A DNA stretch of 64,000 nt from Budvicia aquatica DSM 5075 = ATCC 35567 (GTDB lineage Bacteria; Pseudomonadota; Gammaproteobacteria; Enterobacterales; Enterobacteriaceae), in NCBI RefSeq assembly GCF_000427805.1, contig NZ_ATYS01000008.1, forward strand, positions 333 to 64,332. The letters are read 5' to 3'. The notes below the pieces were generated by a model. That model worked only from the letters and a program-made list of their open reading frames with translations. It searched no databases and had not been told where the DNA came from. Of the stretch, positions 46,134 through 56,556 are shown one piece after another (the stretch's first letter is position 1; every line of letters begins with the position of its first letter). The position numbers were made by a program, and so were the translations under genes.

Positions 46134-46610
46134 TTAAAATAGGCAAAAATATCTCTCAACGGTTATACGCCGATTCAAGCAAAACAAAATTCTGTATGAG
46201 CTATAACCATACGTTCTCTCTGTATCAAACCGGTAGTCAGAGAAATTTGGTGTAACCGTTTTAACCCGGCTATCACTGAATAAATTCAGTTTTACCTGAT
46301 CTGAATAGTCAATACTCGGAATAACAAAAACGGCGCCATAAAACCCGGAGATATCTGTCTTATCGATATTATTTATTGGCAAGGTGTCAGGCTGATTTGA
46401 TATATTATTGCTACCGTGAAGTGCACCATGATCGCTACCGATATTGGCATTGACGGAAAAACCAGCAGGCAAGGCAGGGAAAGAGATAAGAGAATACAAC
46501 GACCAAAAAGCATTTTTAGTAACGCTTTGATCTTTACATTTAGATAAGCCGGGGGCTATCTGCCCTATACATCTTGTTAAGTTTTGTACAACGTAACAGA
46601 TCTTATTCAT
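46134..46610 (-). CDS. Hypothetical protein (158 residues)
   Basis: I recognise no family. The N-terminal 45 residues hold several cysteines and a mildly hydrophobic stretch (SLYSLISFPALPAGF). The middle is Asn/Ser/Asp-rich (GSDHGALHGSNNISNQPD), and the end is aromatic and basic. A purine-rich aaggga ribosome site precedes the ATG by about 10 bases, which favours a real gene. It lies directly upstream of the secretion operon on the same strand and might be linked to it. Confidence 0.4.
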   Translation of the reverse strand: MNKICYVVQNLTRCIGQIAPGLSKCKDQSVTKNAFWSLYSLISFPALPAGFSVNANIGSDHGALHGSNNISNQPDTLPINNIDKTDISGFYGAVFVIPSIDYSDQVKLNLFSDSRVKTVTPNFSDYRFDTERTYGYSSYRILFCLNRRITVERYFCLF

Positions 46611-47122
46611 CGGTTCATTCCCTTGAGCCTACTCAAATCCATTATATGAGTATAAAAAATAGATTAGCAATCAATTCATATAAAATTCGAATTACAATGT
46701 ATTTGAATTAATTTTAAAGAACTTAATTCAAAGGTAATTAAAAATATTATTTATCAACAAATTACAAACCCACCCTATTGGGGTGTCCGCTAAAATTCAG
46801 GATGCTGAGCTAATCGCATACACTATAGCAAAATAAAAATCTAAAACAACCACGAAAATAGTAGTTAAATAATAGTTAATGTTTAAATCAATTATTTCAC
46901 GTTCATTTAATAATCGATGCAAGAATATACACAACAATTGATTAATAGAATAATATCAGTTAAAAATCAACGTGGTTGAATCAGTTGCTATAACCCAATA
47001 ATTATCATATCAATGAATTGAGAATGAGATGAATTTAATGATTTTGTCTATGTTAATCATCTTAGTCGAATAGTTTTTATTTAAAATACAAAGACTTTGT
47101 TTAAAATGTAAAGCATGTAACA
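46611..47122. other. Spacer upstream of the hypothetical protein
   Basis: No gene is visible in this AT-rich stretch. In E. coli hspQ lies next to yccU; nothing like it is seen here. Confidence 0.5.
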
Positions 47123-47148
47123 TAAAGCCGGTGATAAAACCGGCTTTA
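47123..47148 (-). terminator. Terminator after yccU
   Basis: AAAGCCGG and CCGGCTTT form a stem around an eight-base loop, with T-rich sequence on the minus-strand exit side. It lies 25 bases beyond the yccU stop. Confidence 0.75.
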
Positions 47149-47172
47149 TATCGCATCAAACAATAAAAAATA

Positions 47173-47601
47173 TTAAACGGGCTTTTCCATCCCTAACCGC
47201 TTGATCTCTAGCTTTGGACACAGGTCCATAATAACGTTTAACCCGGCCTCTAAAGCAAGCTGCTCAGCCTGATGATTAATCACGCCAATCTGTAGCCAAA
47301 GTACTTTAGCCTTTATCGCGATAGCTTCTTCAGCCACGCCATAAGCTGCTTCAGAATTGCGAAACACATCAACCATATCAATAGGAACAGGAATCTCTTT
47401 CAGGCTGGCATAAACCTGCTGGCCCAACAACGTTTGTCCTGCCAGTTTAGGACTAACAGGGATTACCTGATATCCTTGAGCAAGTAGATAGGCCATCACT
47501 ATATAGCTATCCCTGGCCGGTTTATCACTGGCACCGACTAAAGCAATGGTTTTAACCTGTTCGAGAATAGATTGAATTTCATTGTTTTTCATTTGTATCA
47601 C
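47173..47601 (-). CDS. yccU: CoA-binding domain protein YccU
   Basis: The 142-residue protein has the Rossmann-like CoA-binding fold: TIALVGASDKPARDSYIVM, YQVIPVSPKLAGQTLLGQ, IDMVDVFRN and a closing NVIMDLCPKLE. It matches YccU of enterobacteria in length and in place beside mgsA. CoA binding is known for the domain, but the cellular role is not settled. Confidence 0.9.
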   Translation of the reverse strand: MIQMKNNEIQSILEQVKTIALVGASDKPARDSYIVMAYLLAQGYQVIPVSPKLAGQTLLGQQVYASLKEIPVPIDMVDVFRNSEAAYGVAEEAIAIKAKVLWLQIGVINHQAEQLALEAGLNVIMDLCPKLEIKRLGMEKPV

Positions 47602-47776
47602 CTGAGTGGAAACGTTGTATCAGTTTTAGACCTTATTGCCCTATCCGGTCAAATGTTATAGTGAGAATCAACGGCTATTATCAACCAGATGCACACTTTT
47701 ATACTTTATCGCTTCTTTCTGAAACTGAGTTTCAGTAATCTATGAGTATCATTATTTAAACGAGACTGAATAACAC

Positions 47777-48235
47777 ATGCAACTGACTACGCGCACCATT
47801 TCGGTAAGAAAACATATTGCTCTGGTAGCTCACGACCATTGTAAGCAGGCATTGCTGGCATGGTCAGAAAAAAACAAAGCCACTCTGGCCCAGCATGAAC
47901 TTTACGCAACCGGCACTACCGGTAATTTAGTACAAAGAGCAACCGACATTCCGGTTCATAGCATGCTCAGCGGCCCGATGGGTGGTGACCAGCAAATTGG
48001 CTCCTATATTTCAGAAGGCAAAATTGACGTTTTGATTTTCTTTTGGGATCCGTTGAATGCGGTGCCCCACGATCCGGATGTAAAAGCCCTCTTAAGACTA
48101 GCAACCGTATGGAATATTCCGGTCGCCACTAACAGATCAACCGCCGACTTGTTAATTAAGTCGGGGCTGTTTGAAAAAGAAATTGTAATAGAAATACCTG
48201 ACTATAAAAAATATTTAGAAGATCGCTTAAAGTAG
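47777..48235 (+). CDS. mgsA: Methylglyoxal synthase
   Basis: MgsA converts dihydroxyacetone phosphate to methylglyoxal and phosphate, a bypass of lower glycolysis when phosphate is limiting. The 152-residue length fits. Motifs seen: LVAHDHCK with the catalytic-site histidine, [10 protein letters not shown] for phosphate binding, [14 protein letters not shown] with the catalytic aspartate, and [15 protein letters not shown]. Confidence 0.96.
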   Translation: MQLTTRTISVRKHIALVAHDHCKQALLAWSEKNKATLAQHELYATGTTGNLVQRATDIPVHSMLSGPMGGDQQIGSYISEGKIDVLIFFWDPLNAVPHDPDVKALLRLATVWNIPVATNRSTADLLIKSGLFEKEIVIEIPDYKKYLEDRLK

Positions 48236-48257
48236 TCAATACTACTAGAACTGCCCG

Positions 48258-48274
48258 GAGGCCTAACTGGCCTC
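48258..48274. terminator. Short hairpin between mgsA and helD
   Basis: GAGGCC and GGCCTC pair around TAACT, followed after a few bases by TTTTCTTTTT on the plus strand. It would serve the convergent mgsA gene. Confidence 0.55.
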
Positions 48275-50329
48275 TTAGGGTTTTCTTTTTACCGTTGCTC
48301 CAATATCAGACAGCTGTTTAACAAACACCGACGGTGATTCGGTATTCTGCATCAGCCAAACCTGATGCTTCGCTCGGGTCAGCGCAACATATAGCAGGCG
48401 TCTTTCTTCCGCATCTGGAAAATGGTCAGTCCCAGGCAATAATACTTGCTCAATAATCGAAGCGTTCTCTGGTGCAGGAAAACCATCTTTACCGGACTGT
48501 AATCCAACTATAACAACATAGTCAGCCTGTAAGCCTTTACTGGCATGAATAGTCATAAATTCAATATTCAATTTAGGCCAGCGAGTCGATGCTTTCTTAA
48601 GTATTTCTGGTCGGGAATAGTGATAACGACCCAGCACCAATATTTTCTCTTCCGACTTAACATAGCTGCTGAGTTTGTTGAATAATCCTTCAAGCTGACT
48701 ATCCGGCAGAATGATAATGGGGTTTTTCTCCCCCTGAAATACGCTGTTCATCTTTCTTTTTAACTGTAAAGGATTTTGCTGGATATAGCGGCTGGAAATA
48801 TCACCAATTCCTTGGCTAAAACGATAGGTCGTATCTAGAGAACATTGTTCACCAATACCAAAAACTCGGCTGAAATCGGCAATGAGAGCCTGCTCTGAAC
48901 CACTAAAGCGGTATATTGATTGCCAATCGTCACCAACGGCAAATAGGCTGGTATCCGGTCGTTGATGACGTAACGCATTAACCAATGCTGCACGCTGCGG
49001 CGAAAGATCCTGAAATTCATCAATCAGAATATGTTGCCACGGGCTGACAAACTTTCCTTTATTAATAAAATTAACCGCCTGATGAAGTAAGCCAGAAAAA
49101 TCAACCGCCCCTTCTTCCTTTAGCGCGGACTTCCAAGCTTTGAGTAGCGGTGCGAGTAAGCGTATTTTCTTTTGAAAGTCACTTCTCAACGTTTCTGGAG
49201 CCAGAGCAATCAGATCGGCCTGGCTTCCGCCTTGAGTTCGAATTAGCCCTAGCCAATAATCCAGACGAATGGCTAATCGGTCAGATAAGTAGCTATTTTT
49301 CCAAAACGCGCCGTCATCAAGCTGCCAGTCCAACTCCTGAGATAACCAGTTTCGCCAACCTGAGGCCTGACTCTTTTTCTCACTACACTGCTGTTGCCAT
49401 TGTTCAATTAAAAAATGGCGGCGCAGTTTAGCATCAGATTCAAGCTTACTGATAATCGGTACTTTTTTACTGCATTGCTCGATAATCTGTAATGCTAATG
49501 CATGGAAAGTCTTAGCCTGTATATCGGGCTGCTTTAATCTCTCTCCAATACGCAAATTCATCTCATCGGCGGCTTTGCGGCCAAAAGCCAGTAGCAGTAT
49601 TTCATCAGGGCGAACTTCTCCACGGTGTAATAACCAACCGGCCCGGGCAACAATAACCGATGTTTTGCCGCTTCCGGCTCCGGCTAATACTAACGCGTTC
49701 TTCTCACCGGTAATCACCGCCCGGCACTGCGCTGAATTTAATGGTCTAGCCTCTATGCTGTCAAAAAACTCATGATGCTCAGTCAGCATCGCATCGACCC
49801 AGGCTTTATTCGCCGCAGCGACCATCTCTGCGCCAGACCTAAGCCATTTCAGACAAAATTCATAGTGAGGCTGGCACAGCTTGAACTCTGAAAGACGAGC
49901 AACCGGCAGAGGAATGGAACTGAGCATGGTCTGAATTTCTGCCTGAATCTGTGCCAGATCTTCATGGGTTAGCCAACGCTGTTGCTGTAACCGATCTAAA
50001 ATACATTGTGATTGCTCACTTAACACTTCAGCCGAGATGACGCTCATCTCATCGCCCCACTGCTGCCAGAGCGTATTTAGATGATGATAAAAATGTTGGG
50101 TTTCACGCCATTCCGTTCCGTGAAGACGAACAACTTTCTGTTCCGGGAGTTCAAATTCAAGCTCTCCCCAAACTAATCCCCGCTTGCAGCGAATGGCCAA
50201 TAGTTGATTAAAGGGAATCGTGTAGGCGTGTTTAGGCCCGCTAATCTCAACACCCGCATTAAGCATTTTGACCTTATTATAAGGGTGCTGAGCAAGATGT
50301 TGCCCAACAGATGTTGATTTCAATTCCAT
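48275..50329 (-). CDS. helD: DNA helicase IV
   Basis: HelD is a 3'-5' superfamily 1 helicase of the UvrD/Rep type. The 684-residue length equals E. coli HelD. Visible motifs: Walker A LAGAGSGKTSV, motif Ia/Ib LAFGRKAADEM, DEFQD as Walker B (HILIDEFQDLSPQRAAL), motif III GDDWQSIYRFSG and motif VI YVALTRAKHQVW. An N-terminal extension (1-190) carries a HelD-specific domain. It is divergent from yccF. Confidence 0.96.
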   Translation of the reverse strand: MELKSTSVGQHLAQHPYNKVKMLNAGVEISGPKHAYTIPFNQLLAIRCKRGLVWGELEFELPEQKVVRLHGTEWRETQHFYHHLNTLWQQWGDEMSVISAEVLSEQSQCILDRLQQQRWLTHEDLAQIQAEIQTMLSSIPLPVARLSEFKLCQPHYEFCLKWLRSGAEMVAAANKAWVDAMLTEHHEFFDSIEARPLNSAQCRAVITGEKNALVLAGAGSGKTSVIVARAGWLLHRGEVRPDEILLLAFGRKAADEMNLRIGERLKQPDIQAKTFHALALQIIEQCSKKVPIISKLESDAKLRRHFLIEQWQQQCSEKKSQASGWRNWLSQELDWQLDDGAFWKNSYLSDRLAIRLDYWLGLIRTQGGSQADLIALAPETLRSDFQKKIRLLAPLLKAWKSALKEEGAVDFSGLLHQAVNFINKGKFVSPWQHILIDEFQDLSPQRAALVNALRHQRPDTSLFAVGDDWQSIYRFSGSEQALIADFSRVFGIGEQCSLDTTYRFSQGIGDISSRYIQQNPLQLKRKMNSVFQGEKNPIIILPDSQLEGLFNKLSSYVKSEEKILVLGRYHYSRPEILKKASTRWPKLNIEFMTIHASKGLQADYVVIVGLQSGKDGFPAPENASIIEQVLLPGTDHFPDAEERRLLYVALTRAKHQVWLMQNTESPSVFVKQLSDIGATVKRKP

Positions 50330-50540
50330 AGCGTTACGCCGTACCCTTTGTCATATCACTTCGCCCAATACTCACCAGTTTACTCTTTATTGCGACTATC
50401 ACTCTAGCCGGAATAGGGAAAAAAAGGCCATTTTATCGCTGAAAGTGTGAATGATGACTTTTTCCATTGAGTAAAGTGACATAAGCCGTAACAATAGCCC
50501 ATTATCTATTTTATTTATTATCATTGTCCGGAGTCGTGTA

Positions 50541-50993
50541 ATGCGCAGTATATTAAATATACTAAATTTTATTCTTGGCGGATTCTTTACTACCTTGGGC
50601 TGGCTACTTGCTACAGTTCTTACCGTAGTCTTTATTTTTACCCTACCGTTAACCCGTTCATGCTGGGAAATTACCAAACTCTCACTGTTTCCCTTCGGCA
50701 ATGAGGCGATTCATGTTGACGACCTTAATCCCGAGCAGCGTAGTCCATTAAGAAATGCCGGCGGTACGGCACTGAATATATTTTGGTTTGTCTTTTTTGG
50801 CTGGTGGCTATGTCTGAGCCATATTTGTGCAGGTATTATGCAATGCATCACCATTATTGGCATCCCGGTTGGCATTGCTAACTTTAAAATTGCGGTTATT
50901 GCGCTGTGGCCCGTTGGCCGCAGAGTCGTTTCTGTCGAAGTTGCTCAGCAATCCAGAATTGCTAAAGCCAAGCGCCAGTTCGAGCAACGTTAA
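50541..50993 (+). CDS. yccF: YccF inner-membrane protein
   Basis: This 150-residue DUF307 protein has hydrophobic segments at about 5-33, 75-105 and 107-125. Signatures are RSCWEITKLSLFPFGNEAIH and IIGIPVGIANFKIAVIALWP. It is followed at 40 bases by yccS, with which it is presumably co-transcribed. Its exact function is unknown. Confidence 0.93.
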   Translation: MRSILNILNFILGGFFTTLGWLLATVLTVVFIFTLPLTRSCWEITKLSLFPFGNEAIHVDDLNPEQRSPLRNAGGTALNIFWFVFFGWWLCLSHICAGIMQCITIIGIPVGIANFKIAVIALWPVGRRVVSVEVAQQSRIAKAKRQFEQR

Positions 50994-51034
50994 TGCCGGT
51001 TGAAAAAGCCATCCGATAACAAAAAGGGACTGAT

Positions 51035-53218
51035 GTGACGTCATTTATCTTAACGCTACGACGCTATTTCTATAACAGCAATCTGCTGTATAGCATTCGT
51101 ATCTTTATTGCATTAACTGGCGTGATATTTGTCCCTTGGTGGATGGGTGATAGCCTGCTGACTATTCCACTCACTTTAGGCGTGGTGGCCGCAGCATTAA
51201 CCGATCTTGATGACAGACTCACCGGAAGGTTACGTAATCTGGTTATCACGCTGTCATGTTTCTTTATTGCCTCGGTCTCGATTGAACTACTTTTTCCTTA
51301 TCCATGGCTGTTTGCTCTTGGCCTGTTGTTTTCTACCGGCGGATTCATCTTATTAGGTTCTCTGGGGCAGCGGTATGCAACCATTGCATTTGGTGCACTG
51401 CTTATCGCTATCTATACCATGCTCGGAGTCTCTATGTATGACTCCTGGTACCAACAACCGGCATTACTATTAACCGGCGCAATTTGGTATAACCTGATTA
51501 CCCTATTAGGACATCTGATTTTGCCGATCCGACCGCTTCAGGATAATCTTGCCCGCTGTTTTGAGCGCTTGTCACAATACCTTGATGCTAAATCGGCGCT
51601 GTTCGATCCTGATGAAGAAAAACAGTTTACTCACCAATTGATCAACGCCACCATGGCTAATAGCGCATTGGTTGATACCCTTAACCAAACTAAAATTTCT
51701 TTACTCACCAGGCTAAAAGGCGACCGGGGTCAGCGTAATACTCGCCGGATGCTTCACTACTACTTTGTTGCGCAGGATATACATGAACAGGCCAGTTCTT
51801 CTCATGCTCAGTATCAGCAATTAAGTAAAAAATTGCGCTATACCGATATTCTTTTTCGTTTTCAACGCCTGCTGACCCTGCAATCAAAAGCCTGCTCTAA
51901 GATTGCCTACTCGATCAGATACCAACAAAAATATGTTTATGATACCTATCTGACTCAGGCTTTAGTTCATCTTGATAAGAGCTTATCCAACCTCGAGGCC
52001 CGAAATGATTTACCTTTATCGCTACTCCAATCGTTACGGCATCTGCTAAAGAATCTAAAGGCTATTGATGCCCAGTTAAGCAATATTGAATCAGAGCAAT
52101 CGGTAAATACCGAAACTATTCAGGACAATAAGCTGGCCGATGATAAGCTCACGGGCTTAAAGGATATATGGTCAAGGATTTCGCTTAATCTGACGCCACA
52201 GTCGGTACTGTTCCGGCATGCGGTCAGGATGTCTATCGTGCTGTGCGTTGGCTACGCCATTATTCAACTGGCCGAACTACAAAACGGCTATTGGATTATG
52301 CTAACCAGCCTGTTTGTCTGCCAACCTAACTACAACGCCACCCGTACCCGCCTTACATTAAGAGTGGTTGGTACGCTGGCCGGTATTCTTCTCGGATTAC
52401 CCATTTTATACTTTGTCCCCTCCCAAGAAGGACAGCTGATACTGATCGTTATCAGCGGTGTACTATTTTTTGCCTTTCGCCACGTACGCTATGCCTATGC
52501 AACGATGTTCATTACCCTGCTGGTGCTATTTTGCTTTAATTTATTAGGGGAAGGATTCAGAGTAGCGCTACCGAGAGTTATTGATACTTTTATCGGCTGT
52601 GGTATCGCTTGGGCAGCTGTCAGTTTTATCTGGCCGGACTGGAAGTTCAGGCATATATCACAGGCTTTAGACAAAGCTATTCACGCTAACTGTCGCTATC
52701 TGGATGCTATTTTAGAACAGTATCATCAGGGGAAAAATAACGGCGTTGATTACAGAATTGTGCGTCGTAATGCTCATAACTGTGATGCGGAATTGGCTTC
52801 GGTTATTTCAAATATGGCGGCAGAACCAAAGAAAGACAAACAACAGATAGACCGTGGATTTCGCCTGCTATGTCTTAACCATTCTTTGCTGGGATATATT
52901 TCAGCATTAGGTGCACATCGTGAACGGTTAACCGACAGCCCGGAAATATTACAGCTGCTGGATGATGCCGTTTGCTATATCTCAGACTCGCTGGAATCCG
53001 ATCCGAATAACGTTGAACGGATCTCTCCATTATTAGAGAGTATTAACCAGCGAATTACTGAGCTGGACAGCACGTCTAAAAATCGGAATCAGTTAGTTAC
53101 ACAGCAGCTAGCGCTGATTATAGGGTTGTTACCCGAATTTATATCACTATCTCACAATATGTGTTCTGTAACGGATAACAGAACTCGACAACCGAATAAT
53201 AGCAGCGCTAACGCCTGA
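51035..53218 (+). CDS. yccS: YccS inner-membrane protein (FUSC/aromatic-efflux-like)
   Basis: The 727-residue protein has two membrane blocks (about 18-165 and 395-530) separated by a soluble helical region. Conserved stretches include LTIPLTLGVVAAALTDLDDR and FGALLIAIYTMLG in the first block and SLFVCQPNYNATRTRL in the second. It starts at GTG. It belongs to the family of the PET/AaeB-like efflux proteins; its substrate is not established. Confidence 0.94.
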   Translation: MTSFILTLRRYFYNSNLLYSIRIFIALTGVIFVPWWMGDSLLTIPLTLGVVAAALTDLDDRLTGRLRNLVITLSCFFIASVSIELLFPYPWLFALGLLFSTGGFILLGSLGQRYATIAFGALLIAIYTMLGVSMYDSWYQQPALLLTGAIWYNLITLLGHLILPIRPLQDNLARCFERLSQYLDAKSALFDPDEEKQFTHQLINATMANSALVDTLNQTKISLLTRLKGDRGQRNTRRMLHYYFVAQDIHEQASSSHAQYQQLSKKLRYTDILFRFQRLLTLQSKACSKIAYSIRYQQKYVYDTYLTQALVHLDKSLSNLEARNDLPLSLLQSLRHLLKNLKAIDAQLSNIESEQSVNTETIQDNKLADDKLTGLKDIWSRISLNLTPQSVLFRHAVRMSIVLCVGYAIIQLAELQNGYWIMLTSLFVCQPNYNATRTRLTLRVVGTLAGILLGLPILYFVPSQEGQLILIVISGVLFFAFRHVRYAYATMFITLLVLFCFNLLGEGFRVALPRVIDTFIGCGIAWAAVSFIWPDWKFRHISQALDKAIHANCRYLDAILEQYHQGKNNGVDYRIVRRNAHNCDAELASVISNMAAEPKKDKQQIDRGFRLLCLNHSLLGYISALGAHRERLTDSPEILQLLDDAVCYISDSLESDPNNVERISPLLESINQRITELDSTSKNRNQLVTQQLALIIGLLPEFISLSHNMCSVTDNRTRQPNNSSANA

Positions 53219-53269
53219 GTAAATAAAACGTTTGAATAGATAAAAAACTGGCGTCATTTGATCAACTAT

Positions 53270-53875
53270 TTAGTAGCACTTCAGGTGTTCTAACAGTTCA
53301 TTGCGTATTGATTCAGGCAATGCCGCAGAATGACAACCTTCTATTGCGCCGGCTAAATAAAACAATAACTCGGAACTAACATCTTTTTTTATCGCCCTAA
53401 CCCTTATATAGCTATTTATGGCGCCGAAGTTAATTAAATCTCCAACGCTAATAATGCCGGCTCTCCTTAACAGGCGTTCAATTGATATATTGAGATTTGG
53501 TAAATCTTTGAGTCTGGCCCCTTCTGGTTTACTCTTCTCTTCAATGTCATTTATCGCCGCTGAAAGTGAGTAACTCACTAATTCATCCAATAGCTCGCGC
53601 TCATTCCATAATGATTCATTAACATGGAAGTAACGCATCAATACTGGGGCCCCTCTTTTACGATAAACAAACTGGGCCATGCCGTGGGTAATAAACACCG
53701 TTTCCAAATTTCGGTTAGCCCTGAGATAAAATTTTCGCTCTGATACTAACCCGAACATCACTTTATGTTGGCAAATGCCATATCCGCCAAACATCGAACG
53801 TGAGGTCAGTTTTCCTAAGCCACTAAAATATTCGATGACCTCACTCACTAATTGCTTGGTCTCCTTCCTGTCCAC
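53270..53875 (-). CDS. sxy: Competence/CRP-S regulator Sxy (TfoX)
   Basis: The 201-residue protein has the TfoX N-terminal domain (SRSMFGGYGICQHKVMFGLV, then FYLRAN) and the C-terminal helical domain with RLKDLPNLNISIERLL and an ALPESIRNELLEHL end. Sxy directs CRP to CRP-S sites of competence genes. It sits beside sulA as in E. coli. Confidence 0.92.
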   Translation of the reverse strand: MDRKETKQLVSEVIEYFSGLGKLTSRSMFGGYGICQHKVMFGLVSERKFYLRANRNLETVFITHGMAQFVYRKRGAPVLMRYFHVNESLWNERELLDELVSYSLSAAINDIEEKSKPEGARLKDLPNLNISIERLLRRAGIISVGDLINFGAINSYIRVRAIKKDVSSELLFYLAGAIEGCHSAALPESIRNELLEHLKCY

Positions 53876-54052
53876 TTTATCTCCTCATATCAATACATTG
53901 ATCGTTAATTAATGGAACTGCTTACCTGAATAATTAATTTCCAACATAACTAAATTACAAAAAACATCTAGCTTTAATAATCAGTTAATCGGGATTTCAT
54001 TACAAATTTGCGATACACCCTGAAAATAGTTGATTTTCGGCCACACCTCATA

Positions 54053-54072
54053 TACTGTATATAAACACAGTA
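54053..54072. promoter_or_regulatory. LexA box of sulA
   Basis: TACTGTATATAAACACAGTA fits the SOS consensus TACTG-TA-N6-TACAGTA with CTGT-N8-ACAG intact. It ends 14 bases before the sulA ATG, so LexA would block the promoter until DNA damage. Confidence 0.93.
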
Positions 54073-54086
54073 TATAAGGAGGCGCT

Positions 54087-54575
54087 ATGATCACTCACTT
54101 AACGAAGCAAATGAATAACAACTCTTCGCATACAATGCCCCACGTTATGGGTGAGAATTCAACTCATCTTAGCCATACCGGTTTAGTCAGTGAAATCATT
54201 TATGATCCGCAAAATCCATTTACCTTTCACCTACTATTACCTTTTGTACAGCAATTAAGTCACCAACCGCGCTGGCAACTTTGGCTCGCCCCTGACCGCC
54301 GAATCAACCGTTATTGGATAAATAGCTTAGGATTACCGGCACAAAAGACCATTAGCTTAAGTTCTCTATCTACAGAGAAAAGCGTCGAAATGATGGAAAA
54401 AGCGCTTAGTAGTGGCAACTTTAGTAGCGTTATTGCCTGGCTACCGGTCATAACAGCGGAAATCAAAGAGAGATTGCAACATGCAGCTAAGCTGGGGGAT
54501 TGTTATGGCTTTATTTTACAGCCATCCTCTATGGTTCAGGTTAACCTGCCATTTAACAATATGCATTGGCACTAA
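54087..54575 (+). CDS. sulA: SOS cell-division inhibitor SulA
   Basis: SulA binds FtsZ and blocks septation during the SOS response. The 162-residue protein has the family core TGLVSEIIYDPQNPFTFHLL, LSHQPRWQLWLAPDRRINRY and a closing GDCYGFILQP. The N-terminus differs, as is usual. aaggagg precedes the ATG and a LexA box overlaps the promoter region. Confidence 0.94.
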   Translation: MITHLTKQMNNNSSHTMPHVMGENSTHLSHTGLVSEIIYDPQNPFTFHLLLPFVQQLSHQPRWQLWLAPDRRINRYWINSLGLPAQKTISLSSLSTEKSVEMMEKALSSGNFSSVIAWLPVITAEIKERLQHAAKLGDCYGFILQPSSMVQVNLPFNNMHWH

Positions 54576-55379
54576 ACATATTCTCCAATGGAAAAATAAG
54601 ACGGGTATATCTTAATATCCAAATGAAACTATTACGCGGGCAATATCTTTGCAACTTACGCCGCGCCAACTTATTCTAAATACCCTATAGTCTTAGAGGG
54701 GTATCTGGTCAGTTACTTAGATAAATGAGTAAGCTACTCATAAGAAAGTTAAAAAATGCATAATTATACCGTTGAGGTAAATATTCAATTATGAGTATCT
54801 TCATTTCAGCGCTTTCTAGTATTAAATTGTCAATAAGTCAACTATTGAGCAATTCATTTCTTGTTTGTCCGAATATTAATCTTTTCACTTCATTTCAATA
54901 TATTACTAAACAATACACATCATCTTTAATATCAATAGCTTGAATTATAATAAATATACTTACCTGACATTGATTAACATGAAATTTAAATGTAATTTAA
55001 TGTTACAAACAGTAATCATCTTAGAGCACTAAAAGCTAAATACCCCTAATAAAATTATTTGTTATTAATCCCAATTCGAACTTAAATGCATTTGAGAATT
55101 ATTCTGTACACACAATGAGTGTTTATTAAATAAGTGCTATTAGTGAGTTAGGTATGTTAATATTGTTGCCAATCAAGATATTTTTGTGTGCTTTTGACAC
55201 GCAAGACTTGTAACTTTTCTTACACGTTGTAAACTTTACCTTGATTGGGTTGTTTTATAGATCTAGATTCTCGATGTCTGTCATGGATTGACATGGGTAC
55301 TTTAACTTCGAACTTTAAAACTAGATTTGTTTAACACTAACTTATATCACTACTATTTTAGATGATAACGAGGCTCAAA
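54576..55379. other. Long 5' region of ompA
   Basis: No gene is visible. The last bases (TGATAACGAGGCTCAAA) match the end of the known long 5' leader of enterobacterial ompA, which controls mRNA stability. The rest is AT-rich. Confidence 0.55.
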
Positions 55380-56450
55380 ATGAAAAAGACAGTAATCGCA
55401 TTGGCAATGGCGTTCGCTGGTTTTACTACAGTAGCGCAAGCAGCTCCATTAGATAACACTTGGTACACTGGTGCTAAAGTTGGTTGGTCTAACTACCACG
55501 ACACCGGTTTTTATGACAACACGCTGAACAACAGCAATGACCAACCACACCAATTAGGTGCTGGTGCCTATATGGGCTACCAAGCTAACCAATATTTAGG
55601 TTTTGAATTAGGTTATGACTGGTTAGGTCGTATGACTTACCGTGGTGCTGATAGCGGCGCGTTCAAAGCACAAGGTATTCAACTTGCTGCTAAATTAAGC
55701 TACCCAATCATGAACGACCTTGACCTGTACACCCGTTTAGGTGCTATGGGATGGCGTGCAGATACTACTTATCATCCATCAACTGGTGGTGAGCATAAGA
55801 ACCACGATACTGGCGTTTCTCCTCTGGCAGCAATCGGTGTTGAATATGCAATCACCCCGAGCATTGCTACCCGTTTAGATTACCAGTGGGTTAACAACAT
55901 CGGTGACGGTGATAGCATTGGTACTCGTCCAGACAACGGCACCCTGAGCTTAGGTGTTGCTTACCGTTTTGGTCAGACTCAACCAGCTCCAGTTATCGCA
56001 GTTCCAGTTGTTGAAACTAAGCGTTTCACGCTGAAATCAGACGTTCTGTTCGCGTTTGCTAAATCAAACCTGAAGCCAGAAGGTCGTCAAGCACTTGATC
56101 AACTGTACAGTGAGTTGAGCTCAATCAACCCACAAAACGGTTCTATCGTTGTTCTTGGCTTTACTGACCGCATCGGTTCAGAGCAAGCTAACCTTAAACT
56201 GTCTGAGCAGCGTGCAAATTCAGTTGTTAGCTATTTAGTCTCTAAAGGCATCCCAGCTGATAAGATTTCTGCTCGTGGTTTAGGCAAAGCTAACCCAGTT
56301 ACCGGTTCTACCTGTGACAACGTTAAAGCTCGTGCAGCGCTGATCGACTGCTTAGCGCCAGACCGTCGTGTTGAAATCGAAGTTACTGGTGCTAAAGACA
56401 TCGTGACTGAAGTTAAAGAAGTTGTTCAAGACGTTAAAGCAAAAATGTAA
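55380..56450 (+). CDS. ompA: Outer-membrane protein OmpA
   Basis: This 356-residue preprotein has a 21-residue signal ([21 protein letters not shown], cleaved before APLDN). Next comes an eight-strand beta-barrel (about 22-190, with [13 protein letters not shown] and [13 protein letters not shown]), a Pro-rich linker ([14 protein letters not shown]), then an OmpA C-terminal peptidoglycan-binding domain with [20 protein letters not shown] and [13 protein letters not shown] start 18 bases upstream exists, but the leader signature sits directly before 55380. It links outer membrane and peptidoglycan. Confidence 0.97.
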   Translation: MKKTVIALAMAFAGFTTVAQAAPLDNTWYTGAKVGWSNYHDTGFYDNTLNNSNDQPHQLGAGAYMGYQANQYLGFELGYDWLGRMTYRGADSGAFKAQGIQLAAKLSYPIMNDLDLYTRLGAMGWRADTTYHPSTGGEHKNHDTGVSPLAAIGVEYAITPSIATRLDYQWVNNIGDGDSIGTRPDNGTLSLGVAYRFGQTQPAPVIAVPVVETKRFTLKSDVLFAFAKSNLKPEGRQALDQLYSELSSINPQNGSIVVLGFTDRIGSEQANLKLSEQRANSVVSYLVSKGIPADKISARGLGKANPVTGSTCDNVKARAALIDCLAPDRRVEIEVTGAKDIVTEVKEVVQDVKAKM

Positions 56451-56470
56451 TTTGCTTTCTGCTTGACACA

Positions 56471-56497
56471 AAAACCCCGCTTCGGCGGGGTTTTTTT
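56471..56497 (+). terminator. ompA terminator
   Basis: AAACCCCGC and GCGGGGTTT form a stem with a TTCG tetraloop, followed by a T run. A classic strong intrinsic terminator, 20 bases after ompA. Confidence 0.95.
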
Positions 56498-56556
56498 ATG
56501 GTTGGTCAAGCTGTAAATTTTATCAGGCAAAAGACATATTCTAGTATTCCAACAAA

